From contig NZ_CALHII010000142.1 of assembly GCF_938030815.1 (NCBI RefSeq), forward strand, positions 1-7,167: 7,167 nucleotides of DNA, in the 5' to 3' direction. The stretch's first letter is position 1, and each line of letters begins with the position of its first letter. A model generated the notes under the pieces. The model ran no database searches. It saw only the letters and a program-made list of their open reading frames with translations, and had not been told where the DNA came from. A program made the translations under genes and the position numbers. Shown piece after piece: positions 1 through 6,019 of the stretch. The stretch is from an uncultured Campylobacter sp. GTDB lineage: Bacteria; Campylobacterota; Campylobacteria; Campylobacterales; Campylobacteraceae.

Positions 1-5
1 TTTTT

Positions 6-1100
6 ATGAGAAAAATTCTTACTATCGCGGGTTCGGATAGCGGCGGCGGTGCCGGCATCCAAGCCGATATCAAGACGATTAGCGCGCACAAGATGTTTGC
101 AATGAGCGCTATTACGGCGCTTACGGCGCAAAATTCGCGCGGCGTATTCGGCGTGCTGGACGTTTCGCCAGATTTTGTAGAGGCACAGCTCGATGCGATT
201 TTTAGCGACATCTTTCCGGACGCCGTTAAAATCGGAATGATCTCCAATGAGGGTGTTGCTGAAGCCATCGCAAAGAGTCTGAGCAAGCACGGCGCAAAAA
301 ACGTCGTCTTAGATCCCGTGATGGTCGCTACCAGCGGCGGAGTTTTGATGAAACAAAGCGCGCTGCATGCGCTAAAATACAAGCTCGCCCCTGCCGCGGA
401 GATTATCACGCCCAACGTGCGCGAGGCAGAGGTCTTGGCAGAGATGAAAATTTCAAGTTTAGCCGATATGCGTGCCGCGGCAGTTAAAATTTCGCAGTTT
501 TTCGGCGGCGCGATTTTGATTAAAGGCGGCGATCTTGCCGGCGTGAGCGAGGCTTACGGCGCAGCGGGAGCGGCGCAAAATTTTAAAGCTTTTGGGTGCG
601 AGACGAGCGAAAACGGGGCGCTCAAAAATTCTGCGGGTTTGACGGAGCATGCGAATTTCGCGGATGGAAATTTTACTAGCGGAGGCGGAAATTTAACGGC
701 GAGCACGAAGCCCTCTTTTGGGCAAAATTTATCTGCAGCGCCTTTAGATATAGGTTTTAAACCGAGCGGCGAGGGCGGGGATTTGAGAAATTTAGCGGTC
801 GATATTTTGTACGAAAATGGCAAATTTCATGAGTTTTCCACGCCTAAAATTTCTACGTGTAACACCCACGGCACGGGCTGCACGCTCTCGAGTGCGATCG
901 CGTGCGCGCTGGCGGCGGGGCTTAGCTTGCCTGCAGCCGTTGCCCATGCCAAGGGCTTCGTGCGCAGGGCGCTTAGCTGGGGTGAGCAGATCGGGCACGG
1001 ATGCGGCGCGATAGATCATTATTTTACGGTACGCGATTCATTCGACGCGGATTTTGACGGATCTTGCGCGAATGAAATCAAAATCATCTCTCGAAACTAA
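6..1100 (+). CDS. thiD: Hydroxymethylpyrimidine/phosphomethylpyrimidine kinase ThiD with an internal insertion
   Basis: ThiD phosphorylates 4-amino-5-hydroxymethyl-2-methylpyrimidine (HMP) and then HMP-phosphate to HMP-pyrophosphate, the pyrimidine precursor of thiamine, in the cytosol. The family motifs are visible in order: the N-terminal AGSDSGGGAGIQAD (residues 8-21), ALTAQN (38-43, whose Gln contacts the pyrimidine in known ThiD), KIGMI (75-79), DPVMVATSG (103-111), ITPNVREAE (134-142), LIKGGDL (171-177) and NTHGTGCTLSSA (286-297) with the catalytic-loop Cys292. At 364 residues it is about 95 longer than a usual ThiD of about 265-270. The excess is mostly residues 179-262, a Gly/Ala/Ser/Asn-rich low-complexity stretch between LIKGGDL and AVDILY, plus a tail after about residue 340. 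The start is the first in-frame ATG; its ribosome-binding site lies at or beyond the window edge. Identity is firm; whether the insertion impairs activity is unknown. Confidence 0.95.
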   Translation: MRKILTIAGSDSGGGAGIQADIKTISAHKMFAMSAITALTAQNSRGVFGVLDVSPDFVEAQLDAIFSDIFPDAVKIGMISNEGVAEAIAKSLSKHGAKNVVLDPVMVATSGGVLMKQSALHALKYKLAPAAEIITPNVREAEVLAEMKISSLADMRAAAVKISQFFGGAILIKGGDLAGVSEAYGAAGAAQNFKAFGCETSENGALKNSAGLTEHANFADGNFTSGGGNLTASTKPSFGQNLSAAPLDIGFKPSGEGGDLRNLAVDILYENGKFHEFSTPKISTCNTHGTGCTLSSAIACALAAGLSLPAAVAHAKGFVRRALSWGEQIGHGCGAIDHYFTVRDSFDADFDGSCANEIKIISRN

Positions 1101-1123
1101 AATTTCAAGCGCCCGTTGAAATT
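1101..1123 (+). terminator. Hairpin immediately after thiD, weak terminator candidate
   Basis: AATTTCAA (1101-1108) and TTGAAATT (1116-1123) are perfect reverse complements around a 7-base GC-rich loop, beginning at the base after the thiD stop codon. The position fits a terminator, but the stem is AT-rich and no T-tract follows, so intrinsic termination is uncertain. Because AAATTT words are abundant here, the symmetry could be coincidental. Confidence 0.25.
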
Positions 1124-1374
1124 CCCGCATTCGTTAAAATTCCAAGGCTCCGCCGCGAAAGCATAGGTTTAAATTTAACCAAATGCCGCGACCTGCGAAA
1201 TCGCGCGACGGACGAGCCAGATTCTGCGGACCGCTCGGGCGCTGTTTTTTTAGCGCGAGCTGCGGGTTTAAGTCCTGCTTTAAATCCGATTTTGCCGCAG
1301 AGCGCGGGCCAGCCTCGTTGTTTTGATCTTAAATTGCGCTTTGCATGCCTGAAATTTATCTCTAAATTCAACCC

Positions 1375-1387
1375 TTTTTGCTAAAAT
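1375..1387 (+). promoter_or_regulatory. Candidate sigma70 promoter (-10 with upstream T-rich TG element)
   Basis: TTTTTG (1375-1380), one base, then TAAAAT (1382-1387) closely matches the extended -10 form typical of Campylobacter housekeeping promoters, which often lack a conserved -35 box. Transcription would begin near 1394 and give a leader of about 50 bases before the ATG at 1444. TAAAAT words are frequent in this genome, so the TTTTTG and the spacing carry most of the weight. Confidence 0.4.
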
Positions 1388-1443
1388 TTCACAAAACGCG
1401 GCGCCCGCAAAAGAGGCGGCCGGACTAAGCTTAAGGAGAGGAT

Positions 1444-2007
1444 ATGCGCGATCAGGACTACGAGGCGCTTAAGGCGGAGTGCCAAAAAGAGTGGAATGAA
1501 AAGGGCGAGAAATACGCCAAGGCCGTAAACGATATGGTGGCATTTGCGGAGGTTCACGGCTGGGACGCCTACAAGGGCGAGGATGCGGTCGATGAGCGCG
1601 AGGATGTGACGCAGCTTTGCGAGGCGGTTTTTGAGCTGCTAAAGGATGCCAACGAGCGCGGCGAGACGGAGAAGTTTAGGGCCGATTTTCCGCCCTCAAA
1701 CGTCATTTTCGATAAAAAGTTGAGAAAGAAGCTAAGAGATATCGATCAAATTTGCCCTCTTGGCGGCGAGAACGTCCTTTTTATCGCCTCAAACGACGAC
1801 GGCAAGACGCTGTATCTGCTGGAGGGCGACCGCGTGAGCGAAGTGGCGGACGACGTCATCGCCGTGGGCAAGTCTAAGCGAAACGAAATTTACGCCCTGC
1901 TAAATCAAGACGAGGTATGGCTGATCAGGGGCTACGACGGCAAGGGCGGCGGCGAGCCTATCGCGAAATTTAAGCCACGACGTGGAGCTAACATACGACG
2001 AGGCTGA
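1444..2007 (+). CDS. N-terminal half of a split beta-propeller-like protein
   Basis: The function is unknown. The 187-residue frame starts at an ATG preceded by a strong AAGGAG (1433-1438) at 5 bases. Residues 1-100 are charged and helical in character. From about residue 106 the sequence becomes beta-rich with repeating short motifs (VLFIASNDDGKTLYLLEGD, then EIYALLNQDEVWLIRGYDG), as in propeller blades. No signal peptide or membrane segment is visible, so it is probably cytoplasmic. The last 11 residues (KPRRGANIRRG) look out of character: after the Phe codon at 1969-1971, skipping one A at 1972 continues as SHDVELTYDEAEILPF into the next frame. This frame is therefore most likely the 5' half of a gene of about 430 codons spanning 1444-2737, broken by a +1 insertion. 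It is a pseudogene half, or intact if the extra base is a sequencing error. Confidence 0.7.
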   Translation: MRDQDYEALKAECQKEWNEKGEKYAKAVNDMVAFAEVHGWDAYKGEDAVDEREDVTQLCEAVFELLKDANERGETEKFRADFPPSNVIFDKKLRKKLRDIDQICPLGGENVLFIASNDDGKTLYLLEGDRVSEVADDVIAVGKSKRNEIYALLNQDEVWLIRGYDGKGGGEPIAKFKPRRGANIRRG

Positions 2008-2737
2008 AATTTTACCTTTTAACGACGGTAGCAAGGTGCTTTTGAGCTGCCACGACGGGATATTTTTGATCTCGCAAAGCGGCGCGAAGCTTATCCATCC
2101 GATCTACGAGGATGAGGGCGATGACGACGACGAACTTGAGATAGATATGGCAAATGCGACGCTCTCAAATGACAACGCTCTCATCGTCGCGGGTGAGCAA
2201 GATGGCGATCACGTCCTCATGGATAGCGAGGGCGAGCGGCTGGGCTGCATCGGCGCGCAGAGCTCCTATCCGCACTTTTGCCTCTTTAGCGCGGACGATA
2301 CGCAGCTCATCACAAACTCCTGCCACTTCTACAACGGAGTTACGATCGGCGTGGATAGGGCGCTGCTAAAGCGCGGGCTGGAGGTCGGCTTTTACGATCC
2401 GGACGGCGGCGACAAGCAAAATTTCACGCTGATCGACGATGCGATGAGGGTTTATGCCGGCGTAGCGACGCAGAACTTTTACATCCTCGGCTACGCATAC
2501 GGCTACATCAAAGCAGTCGGCAAGGACGGGCGTAAAATTTGGCGCCACTATCTGGGCAGTACGATAAAGTCTATGGCTCTAAGCGAGGACGGGGGCGTGC
2601 TATTTGTGGGTACATACGGCGGCAGGCTGCATAAACTACGCCTCGGCGCGGGCCAAGACAGCCACACGATCGGCAACGGCAATCATAAAGAGGAGTTTAG
2701 GCTGATCGCGTATGAAGATAGAATTTATCGGTGGTAA
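1982..2737 (+). CDS. C-terminal half of a split beta-propeller-like protein
   Basis: This 251-residue frame carries most of the blade-like repeats. Examples are KVLLSCHDGIFLISQSGAKLI (about residues 18-38 in two short strands), ALIVAGEQDGDHVLMDSEGE (66-85), FCLFSADDTQLITNS (99-113) and MALSEDGGVLFVGTYGGRLHKLRL (198-221). The pattern of hydrophobic strand, DG turn and hydrophobic strand resembles WD40/PQQ-type propellers, although no canonical WD signature is present. An acidic loop lies at residues 43-55. The only in-frame start near the beginning is the GTG at 1982, which has no convincing ribosome-binding site and lies inside the upstream frame; the frame stays open upstream with fitting residues (SHDV). 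I infer that it is the rest of the 1444 gene after a frameshift and not an independent gene. Its cellular role is unrecognised. Adjacency to an Imm26-like gene suggests, weakly, an immunity or accessory locus. Confidence 0.65.
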   Translation: MELTYDEAEILPFNDGSKVLLSCHDGIFLISQSGAKLIHPIYEDEGDDDDELEIDMANATLSNDNALIVAGEQDGDHVLMDSEGERLGCIGAQSSYPHFCLFSADDTQLITNSCHFYNGVTIGVDRALLKRGLEVGFYDPDGGDKQNFTLIDDAMRVYAGVATQNFYILGYAYGYIKAVGKDGRKIWRHYLGSTIKSMALSEDGGVLFVGTYGGRLHKLRLGAGQDSHTIGNGNHKEEFRLIAYEDRIYRW

Positions 2738-3012
2738 AATTTCGCGGCACGGGCCACTGTGAAGAGTTTTGTGCGTTTTTTGAAGACTGCTTTTATGCTA
2801 GCGTTTCGCGTATTTTTTCGCAAATCGGCGGGCGAGTATTTTATGCTCCTAGCGCGCTTTATGCGCGGCGCGAGCGGGGTACGCCGCCGCAAAGCTTGCT
2901 GGGCAAAAGCACGAGTCGCGCCGGCAAACAGATCCCGATCTGCGCGTATCCAAAAGTGGCTATCTACGTAGACGGCGACGAAAATAGCGCGAGCAGCTTT
3001 GAGCGTGGATGA
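2731..3012 (+). CDS. Doubtful small ORF, possible gene remnant
   Basis: A 93-codon frame opens at GTG 2731, overlapping the stop of the preceding frame, and ends at the TGA at 3010-3012. It has no ATG and no clear ribosome-binding site. Codon use in its second half (gcg, agc, ggc, atc) is like that of neighbouring genes, and residues such as QIPICAYPKVAIYVDGDE look protein-like. The first half is rich in Phe and Cys. No family is recognised. A competing frame at 2759-2971 is very basic and less convincing. It could be the tail of a decayed gene or chance; I keep it at low confidence so that the stretch is not left blank. Confidence 0.25.
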   Translation: MVKFRGTGHCEEFCAFFEDCFYASVSRIFSQIGGRVFYAPSALYARRERGTPPQSLLGKSTSRAGKQIPICAYPKVAIYVDGDENSASSFERG

Positions 3013-3037
3013 AATTTGATTTGAAGTAGCGCCTAGT

Positions 3038-3087
3038 AGCGGAGCGGATTTGAGCTAAATTTAGCTCGCAGCTCCGCTAAAATCCGC
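3038..3087. repeat. Nested inverted repeat with two alternative pairings
   Basis: The core is a perfect 16-base palindrome, GAGCTAAATTTAGCTC (3052-3067). Around it, AGCGGAGC (3038-3045) is the reverse complement of GCTCCGCT (3071-3078). In addition, GCGGATTT (3044-3051) is the reverse complement of AAATCCGC (3080-3087), so the left arm can pair with two different right arms. It lies just upstream of the Imm26-like gene. It could be a terminator for the gene before it, an operator, or an old repeat; no T-tract follows. Confidence 0.55.
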
Positions 3088-3120
3088 GCTCGTCAAATGG
3101 GCGCGGACAGATTAAAATTT

Positions 3121-3126
3121 AAAGGA
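3121..3126 (+). promoter_or_regulatory. Ribosome-binding site that points to the upstream start at 3132
   Basis: AAAGGA lies 5 bases before ATG 3132. The later ATG at 3219 has no comparable site upstream. This marks 3132 as the original start of the gene whose frame is interrupted at 3180-3182. Confidence 0.6.
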
Positions 3127-3131
3127 CGGAA

Positions 3132-3182
3132 ATGACCGAGCCAAAAATCGGCGATCTTTTCGCCGTAAAGCTTAAGAGGTAG
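3132..3182 (+). pseudogene. 5' fragment of the Imm26/LRR-like gene, ending in a premature TAG
   Basis: From ATG 3132 the frame reads MTEPKIGDLFAVKLKR and then meets TAG at 3180-3182. Without any frame change it continues as DAYFTAQIVNVNMGLVALVLDGF into the long downstream frame. The pattern of GDLFAVKL followed by a Tyr and AQI strand resembles the start of Imm26-type immunity proteins (GDxFAIPL...YxxGxVL). The stop is therefore best explained as a single nonsense substitution; CAG, AAG, GAG, TGG and TAT/TAC are all one base away. With the downstream part, the intact gene would encode 470 residues. A sequencing error or suppression of the amber codon are the alternatives. Confidence 0.6.
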
Positions 3183-3218
3183 GACGCGTATTTTACCGCG
3201 CAGATCGTAAACGTCAAT

Positions 3219-4544
3219 ATGGGGCTAGTCGCGCTCGTTTTGGACGGCTTTGCGAGCGTGCCGCCTAACCTAAAAGAAGCGGCTAAGCTTAAGCCGTTTT
3301 ACTTCGATCATCACTTTTGGGAGCGCGGAGAATTTTATCTCGGCGTGGATGAAATTTTAGACGCCGAGCCCGTTTTCATCGGCAATGCCGCTTCGATTTG
3401 CGAGCCGCCCGAGTGCGTGAGCTTGCAAAGCATCGAACAGATCTATATGCAGCTTGCGTGGAACGAGCTGCCGAAGGATATTCGCGCTAAATTTAAATCT
3501 ATTAGCAAGCAAAAGCTTGAAATTTCGCAGCCGCAAAGCAGGGAATTCTACGCCGATTTAGCGCGGCAAAATCCGTTTTGCTACGATATGAAAAGCGCGG
3601 TTTGGGATGAAAATTTAAAAGATTTTTTAGAAGCGACGCCGATGATGACGCAGCTTGAGCTAAACTGCGCCGGCAAAAGCCTAGATATCTCGCGCACGCA
3701 CCTGCAGCAGCTCGTCTTGCATGCGAGCGGCACGGAGGAGATCACGCTAAACGGCTCGCTGTGGCGGCTCGTGATAAACGGCGATATCGCGCGGCTAAAA
3801 AGCGTGCGCTGCCACTTTGACGGTGAGCTTTTGAGCGTTCAGCTAGAGCTAAACGGCGGCGGATTTTGCATTCGCGGACTTGAAAAACTGCGCGATCTAC
3901 GGATATTTTCGCAACGCGGCAAGTGCATCGATCTCGCATACGTTGCGGCGAGCTTTCGGAATTTGCGTGAAATTTTTATTAACGCGCAGGGCGGCACGCT
4001 AAAAAACATCGACGCGCTCGCTAAATTTGAACACCTAAAAGACGTCTGGCTTAGCGACGTTTACGGATTTGAATGCTTTCCGACGAGGGCGCAACTACCG
4101 CATCTAAAACGCCTTTGTTTCTGGTCGGTGCCTAAAGGCGCTTGCGAGGCCGCTAGAGCACAGTTTAAGGGTATAGAAAGCCTCGTAATCAAGCAGCCGC
4201 GAAGCAAGCAGTGGCTGGCGGCAAATTTAAACAACCCGCTGCGCCGCTGGGACGGCAGAGAGGGCGTGGGCGCGGCGACTGCCAGAAAGGCGATGAGGGC
4301 TTATGCAGGCGCGCATAAGAAGCTAAGCTCGCTAGAAGCAGAATCCGCAAGAGACGAGCTTAAGACCGAGAAAACCGAAATTTTAAAAGAATTTATCGCC
4401 ATTTTTAACGCGATAGACGCCAAGCATAGCATCGACACTATGGAGCGCGAGGAGATTTGGGAGGCGTTTTGCAAGCTAGCCGAGCTTGCGGCGGTGGACG
4501 CAAAGTCGCAAGATCATATCTGGGAGCAAAACGCGGAATTTTAG
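3219..4544 (+). CDS. Imm26-like / leucine-rich-repeat-like protein, N-terminally truncated by a stop codon
   Basis: This 441-residue open part follows the TAG at 3180. The first 60 residues are beta-rich and contain HHFWERGEFYLGVDEIL, consistent with the end of an Imm26-like domain. Residues about 140-325 show a repeating leucine-rich pattern, for example MTQLELNC, LQQLVLHA, LWRLVING, LRDLRIFS, NLREIFINA, HLKDVWLSD, HLKRLCFWS and IESLVIKQP. The spacing is irregular but fits a beta-solenoid binding surface. Residues about 350-441 are charged and helical. No signal peptide or membrane segment is seen, so the protein is probably cytoplasmic. Immunity-domain proteins with LRR bodies are usually thought to bind cognate toxins or partners; that role here is inference. 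ATG 3219 lacks a ribosome-binding site, so it may not be translated well; the original start is at 3132. No toxin gene is visible in the window. Confidence 0.65.
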   Translation: MGLVALVLDGFASVPPNLKEAAKLKPFYFDHHFWERGEFYLGVDEILDAEPVFIGNAASICEPPECVSLQSIEQIYMQLAWNELPKDIRAKFKSISKQKLEISQPQSREFYADLARQNPFCYDMKSAVWDENLKDFLEATPMMTQLELNCAGKSLDISRTHLQQLVLHASGTEEITLNGSLWRLVINGDIARLKSVRCHFDGELLSVQLELNGGGFCIRGLEKLRDLRIFSQRGKCIDLAYVAASFRNLREIFINAQGGTLKNIDALAKFEHLKDVWLSDVYGFECFPTRAQLPHLKRLCFWSVPKGACEAARAQFKGIESLVIKQPRSKQWLAANLNNPLRRWDGREGVGAATARKAMRAYAGAHKKLSSLEAESARDELKTEKTEILKEFIAIFNAIDAKHSIDTMEREEIWEAFCKLAELAAVDAKSQDHIWEQNAEF

Positions 4545-4785
4545 CCGATCAAGCGGCGTGGGCGCCACGATGATAAAACAGCGTGCGGACACTGCGTGAT
4601 CCGGCTTTGTTTGGGCGCGACGCGCGAGATTTAAAATTTAACGCGGAAGCTGGCTTTGGCGAGCGTATGGATAAAATTTAAGCCGGGCGGCGGTAGAATT
4701 CCGCGGTTCCAAGGAAGCGTTAATTTACGCCTTTTTGATATGTAAATTTGCGCTTATTAGGGCGGAATAAATTTAAGGAGTAAAG

Positions 4786-5259
4786 ATGAGAAGTAAAATT
4801 TTAATCGCAGCCTTTGCGGCGGCGCTTTTGTGCGGCTGCGCGGCGCATGATATAAAGCCAGGTAAGGATACGAGCGCAATGGATAAGAGGGGCGAAAGCG
4901 CGGCTGCGGACTGCAGCGCTAGTGAGGGTGTCTGCAAGGTACCCGCGGTGCAGGGGCCGATGGTAGGCGGCGGCACGGATGAGCGCGGCTGCTTGGTCGC
5001 CGCGGGGCAGAGCTTTTCTAAGATCAAGAATGGTTGCGTGCAGGTTTTTGACGTCGCGGACGTGAGGCTGGACGATCCGGATAACGCCGCGCTTGCGATC
5101 TACGGGATATTTTCCGCGGATAAAAGCAAGGTAGAAATTTTTTGGTCGAGCCTGCCTGAGAGCGTGATATTGCGCGCGAAGGGAAGCGGTTATGTCTCGA
5201 AGGACGGCAAAATTTCGCTGCTAAAAAGCGGCAATAGCTATAATATCCGCAGAAAATAG
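4786..5259 (+). CDS. Small cell-envelope lipoprotein
   Basis: The 157-residue protein begins with a lipoprotein signal peptide: MRSK, a hydrophobic segment (residues 5-15) and the lipobox LCGC (15-18), which predicts lipidation at Cys18. The ATG has AAGGAG (4775-4780) at 5 bases. A linker (about 19-58) with Cys43 and Cys50 follows. Next comes a Gly/Cys motif, GGGTDERGCLVAAGQSFSKI and then NGCVQVFD (61-89), with Cys69 and Cys84. It resembles the DxxGCxxSAGYxW...C segment of small bacterial lipoproteins of unknown function. The C-terminal region (102-157, YGIFSADKSKVEIFW... to a basic end) is beta-rich and fits the same family as I remember it. It is apparently transcribed alone, with 241 bases before it and 176 after. 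The function is unknown; envelope location is well supported by the lipobox. Confidence 0.85.
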   Translation: MRSKILIAAFAAALLCGCAAHDIKPGKDTSAMDKRGESAAADCSASEGVCKVPAVQGPMVGGGTDERGCLVAAGQSFSKIKNGCVQVFDVADVRLDDPDNAALAIYGIFSADKSKVEIFWSSLPESVILRAKGSGYVSKDGKISLLKSGNSYNIRRK

Positions 5260-5435
5260 CAGGTGAAATTTTAAGTCAGCCAAATTTCGCGCGCCGCGGA
5301 GAAATTTAATCCAAGCTCGCCAAAGCTCGGGCTGGTCTAGTAGAGCCTAAGGCTTAAATTTAAGGGCAAGTTAATACCAAGCATTCGGTTATTTGCGGCA
5401 TCTGCCGCCGATAAAATTTAATCAAAGGAGCAAAA

Positions 5436-6017
5436 ATGGCTATCATCAAAGTAGATCTACAAAAATCATACCGCATCCTAAACCCGGGCGCGACCACGCT
5501 CGTATCGGCAAAACACGATGGCGACGTCAACGCGATGGCGATAACGTGGGCGCAGGCGCTTGACTACGACAAGGTTACCATCGTGCCGCACAACGGTTCG
5601 TACACGAGGACGCTCATCGAAAAGAGCGGGTATTTCGCCGTGCAGATCCCCACGGCAGCGCAGGCGGAGTTGGTTAGCGAGCTTGGCGCCGAGAACAACT
5701 CGCGCTTTGATAACGCGGACAAGATGAAAAACGTGGAAATTTTCTATAAAGATGACATTGACGTGCCGCTGATCGCGGGCTGCGCAGCATGGCTCGTTTG
5801 CAAGCGTATCCCGGAGCCTCATAACGAGCAGAGTTATGATCTTTTTATCGGCGAGGTCGTCGCAGCGTATGCGGACGAGCGGATCTTTGACGGCGGGCAC
5901 TGGCTGTTTGAAAAGATCCCCGACGAGCTAAAAACGCTCCACTACGTCGCCGGCGGTCGGTACTATCTGGATGGCAAAGCGGTAGATACCAAACGCACGC
6001 CCATAAGCGACGAATAA
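5436..6017 (+). CDS. Flavin reductase-like FMN-binding split-barrel protein
   Basis: This 193-residue cytoplasmic protein resembles the flavin reductase-like family, which binds FMN in a split beta-barrel and often reduces flavins with NAD(P)H. Visible features are LNPGATTLVSA (residues 15-25), DGDVNAMAITWAQ (28-40), the usual barrel strand with the flavin-contacting turn, and SGYFAVQIP (64-72). Also present are the segment after about residue 83 (ELGAENNSRFDNADK), YDLFIGEVVAAYAD (134-147) and the typical ending LHYVAGGRYYLDGKAV (168-183). Length is normal for the family. The ATG follows AAAGGAG (5424-5430) at 5 bases. No partner oxygenase or rubredoxin is adjacent, so the physiological substrate cannot be named. 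It is monocistronic in appearance, with a hairpin directly after the stop. Confidence 0.88.
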   Translation: MAIIKVDLQKSYRILNPGATTLVSAKHDGDVNAMAITWAQALDYDKVTIVPHNGSYTRTLIEKSGYFAVQIPTAAQAELVSELGAENNSRFDNADKMKNVEIFYKDDIDVPLIAGCAAWLVCKRIPEPHNEQSYDLFIGEVVAAYADERIFDGGHWLFEKIPDELKTLHYVAGGRYYLDGKAVDTKRTPISDE

Positions 6018-6019
6018 AG

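Larger units (their letters stand above)
1101..1443. other. Intergenic region with hairpins, no convincing gene
   Basis: This 343-base spacer separates thiD from the split propeller gene. Besides the hairpin directly after thiD, it contains CGAGC (1213-1217) pairing with GCTCG (1233-1237) and, overlapping it, CTCG/CGCT (1234-1243) pairing with AGCG/CGAG (1252-1259). The loop of the second stem holds a run of seven T (1245-1251). The first stem followed by the T-run is a second possible terminator for thiD. A minus-strand open frame at 1105-1371 starts at TTG and encodes a basic protein without recognisable motifs; I treat it as chance. A promoter candidate lies at the right end. Nothing else was recognised. 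Confidence 0.5.
2738..3131. other. Spacer between two broken genes
   Basis: This stretch of 394 bases holds only the doubtful ORF ending at 3012, a nested inverted repeat (3038-3087) and the leader of the Imm26-like gene. In the leader, TAAAAT words occur at 3078-3083 and 3113-3118. The first could serve as a -10 with a leader of about 40 bases; the second sits too close to the ribosome-binding site. No RNA gene or mobile-element end was recognised. Confidence 0.4.

Noticed and set aside
554..823. Minus-strand open frame opposite the ThiD insertion
   Set aside because: It is the antisense of the low-complexity insert, its product is Pro/Lys/Phe-rich, and the plus strand is clearly coding on both sides.
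1105..1371. Minus-strand open frame of 88 codons in the spacer after thiD
   Set aside because: It starts at TTG, has no ribosome-binding site, encodes a very basic protein without motifs, and overlaps hairpins and the start of the region driving the next gene.
1966..1975. Programmed +1 frameshifting in the propeller-like gene
   Set aside because: There is no stop codon at the shift site, no prfB-like CTT TGA and no internal Shine-Dalgarno at the right distance; a plain one-base insertion or sequencing error is simpler.
2759..2971. Plus-strand frame of 70 codons in the 2738-3131 spacer
   Set aside because: It starts at GTG, is strongly basic and lacks motifs; the alternative frame at 2731-3012 has more natural codon use.
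4557..4569. CGTGG/CCACG hairpin after the Imm26/LRR-like gene as a terminator
   Set aside because: The stem is only five pairs with a three-base loop and is followed by mixed sequence without T-tract.
5282..5307. AAATTTC/GAAATTT inverted repeat after the lipoprotein gene as a terminator
   Set aside because: The stem is AT-rich with a 12-base interval and no T-tract; AAATTT is self-complementary and very common here, so such pairs arise by chance.
5412..5417. TAAAAT before the flavin reductase-like gene as a -10 box
   Set aside because: It would start transcription inside the ribosome-binding site, leaving a leader of about 12 bases; the AAATTT abundance makes such words expected.
5478..5900. 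Minus-strand open frame of 140 codons opposite the flavin reductase-like gene
   Set aside because: It lies wholly inside a well-supported gene, is Arg/Val-rich as expected for a shadow of GC-rich codons, and shows no motif.
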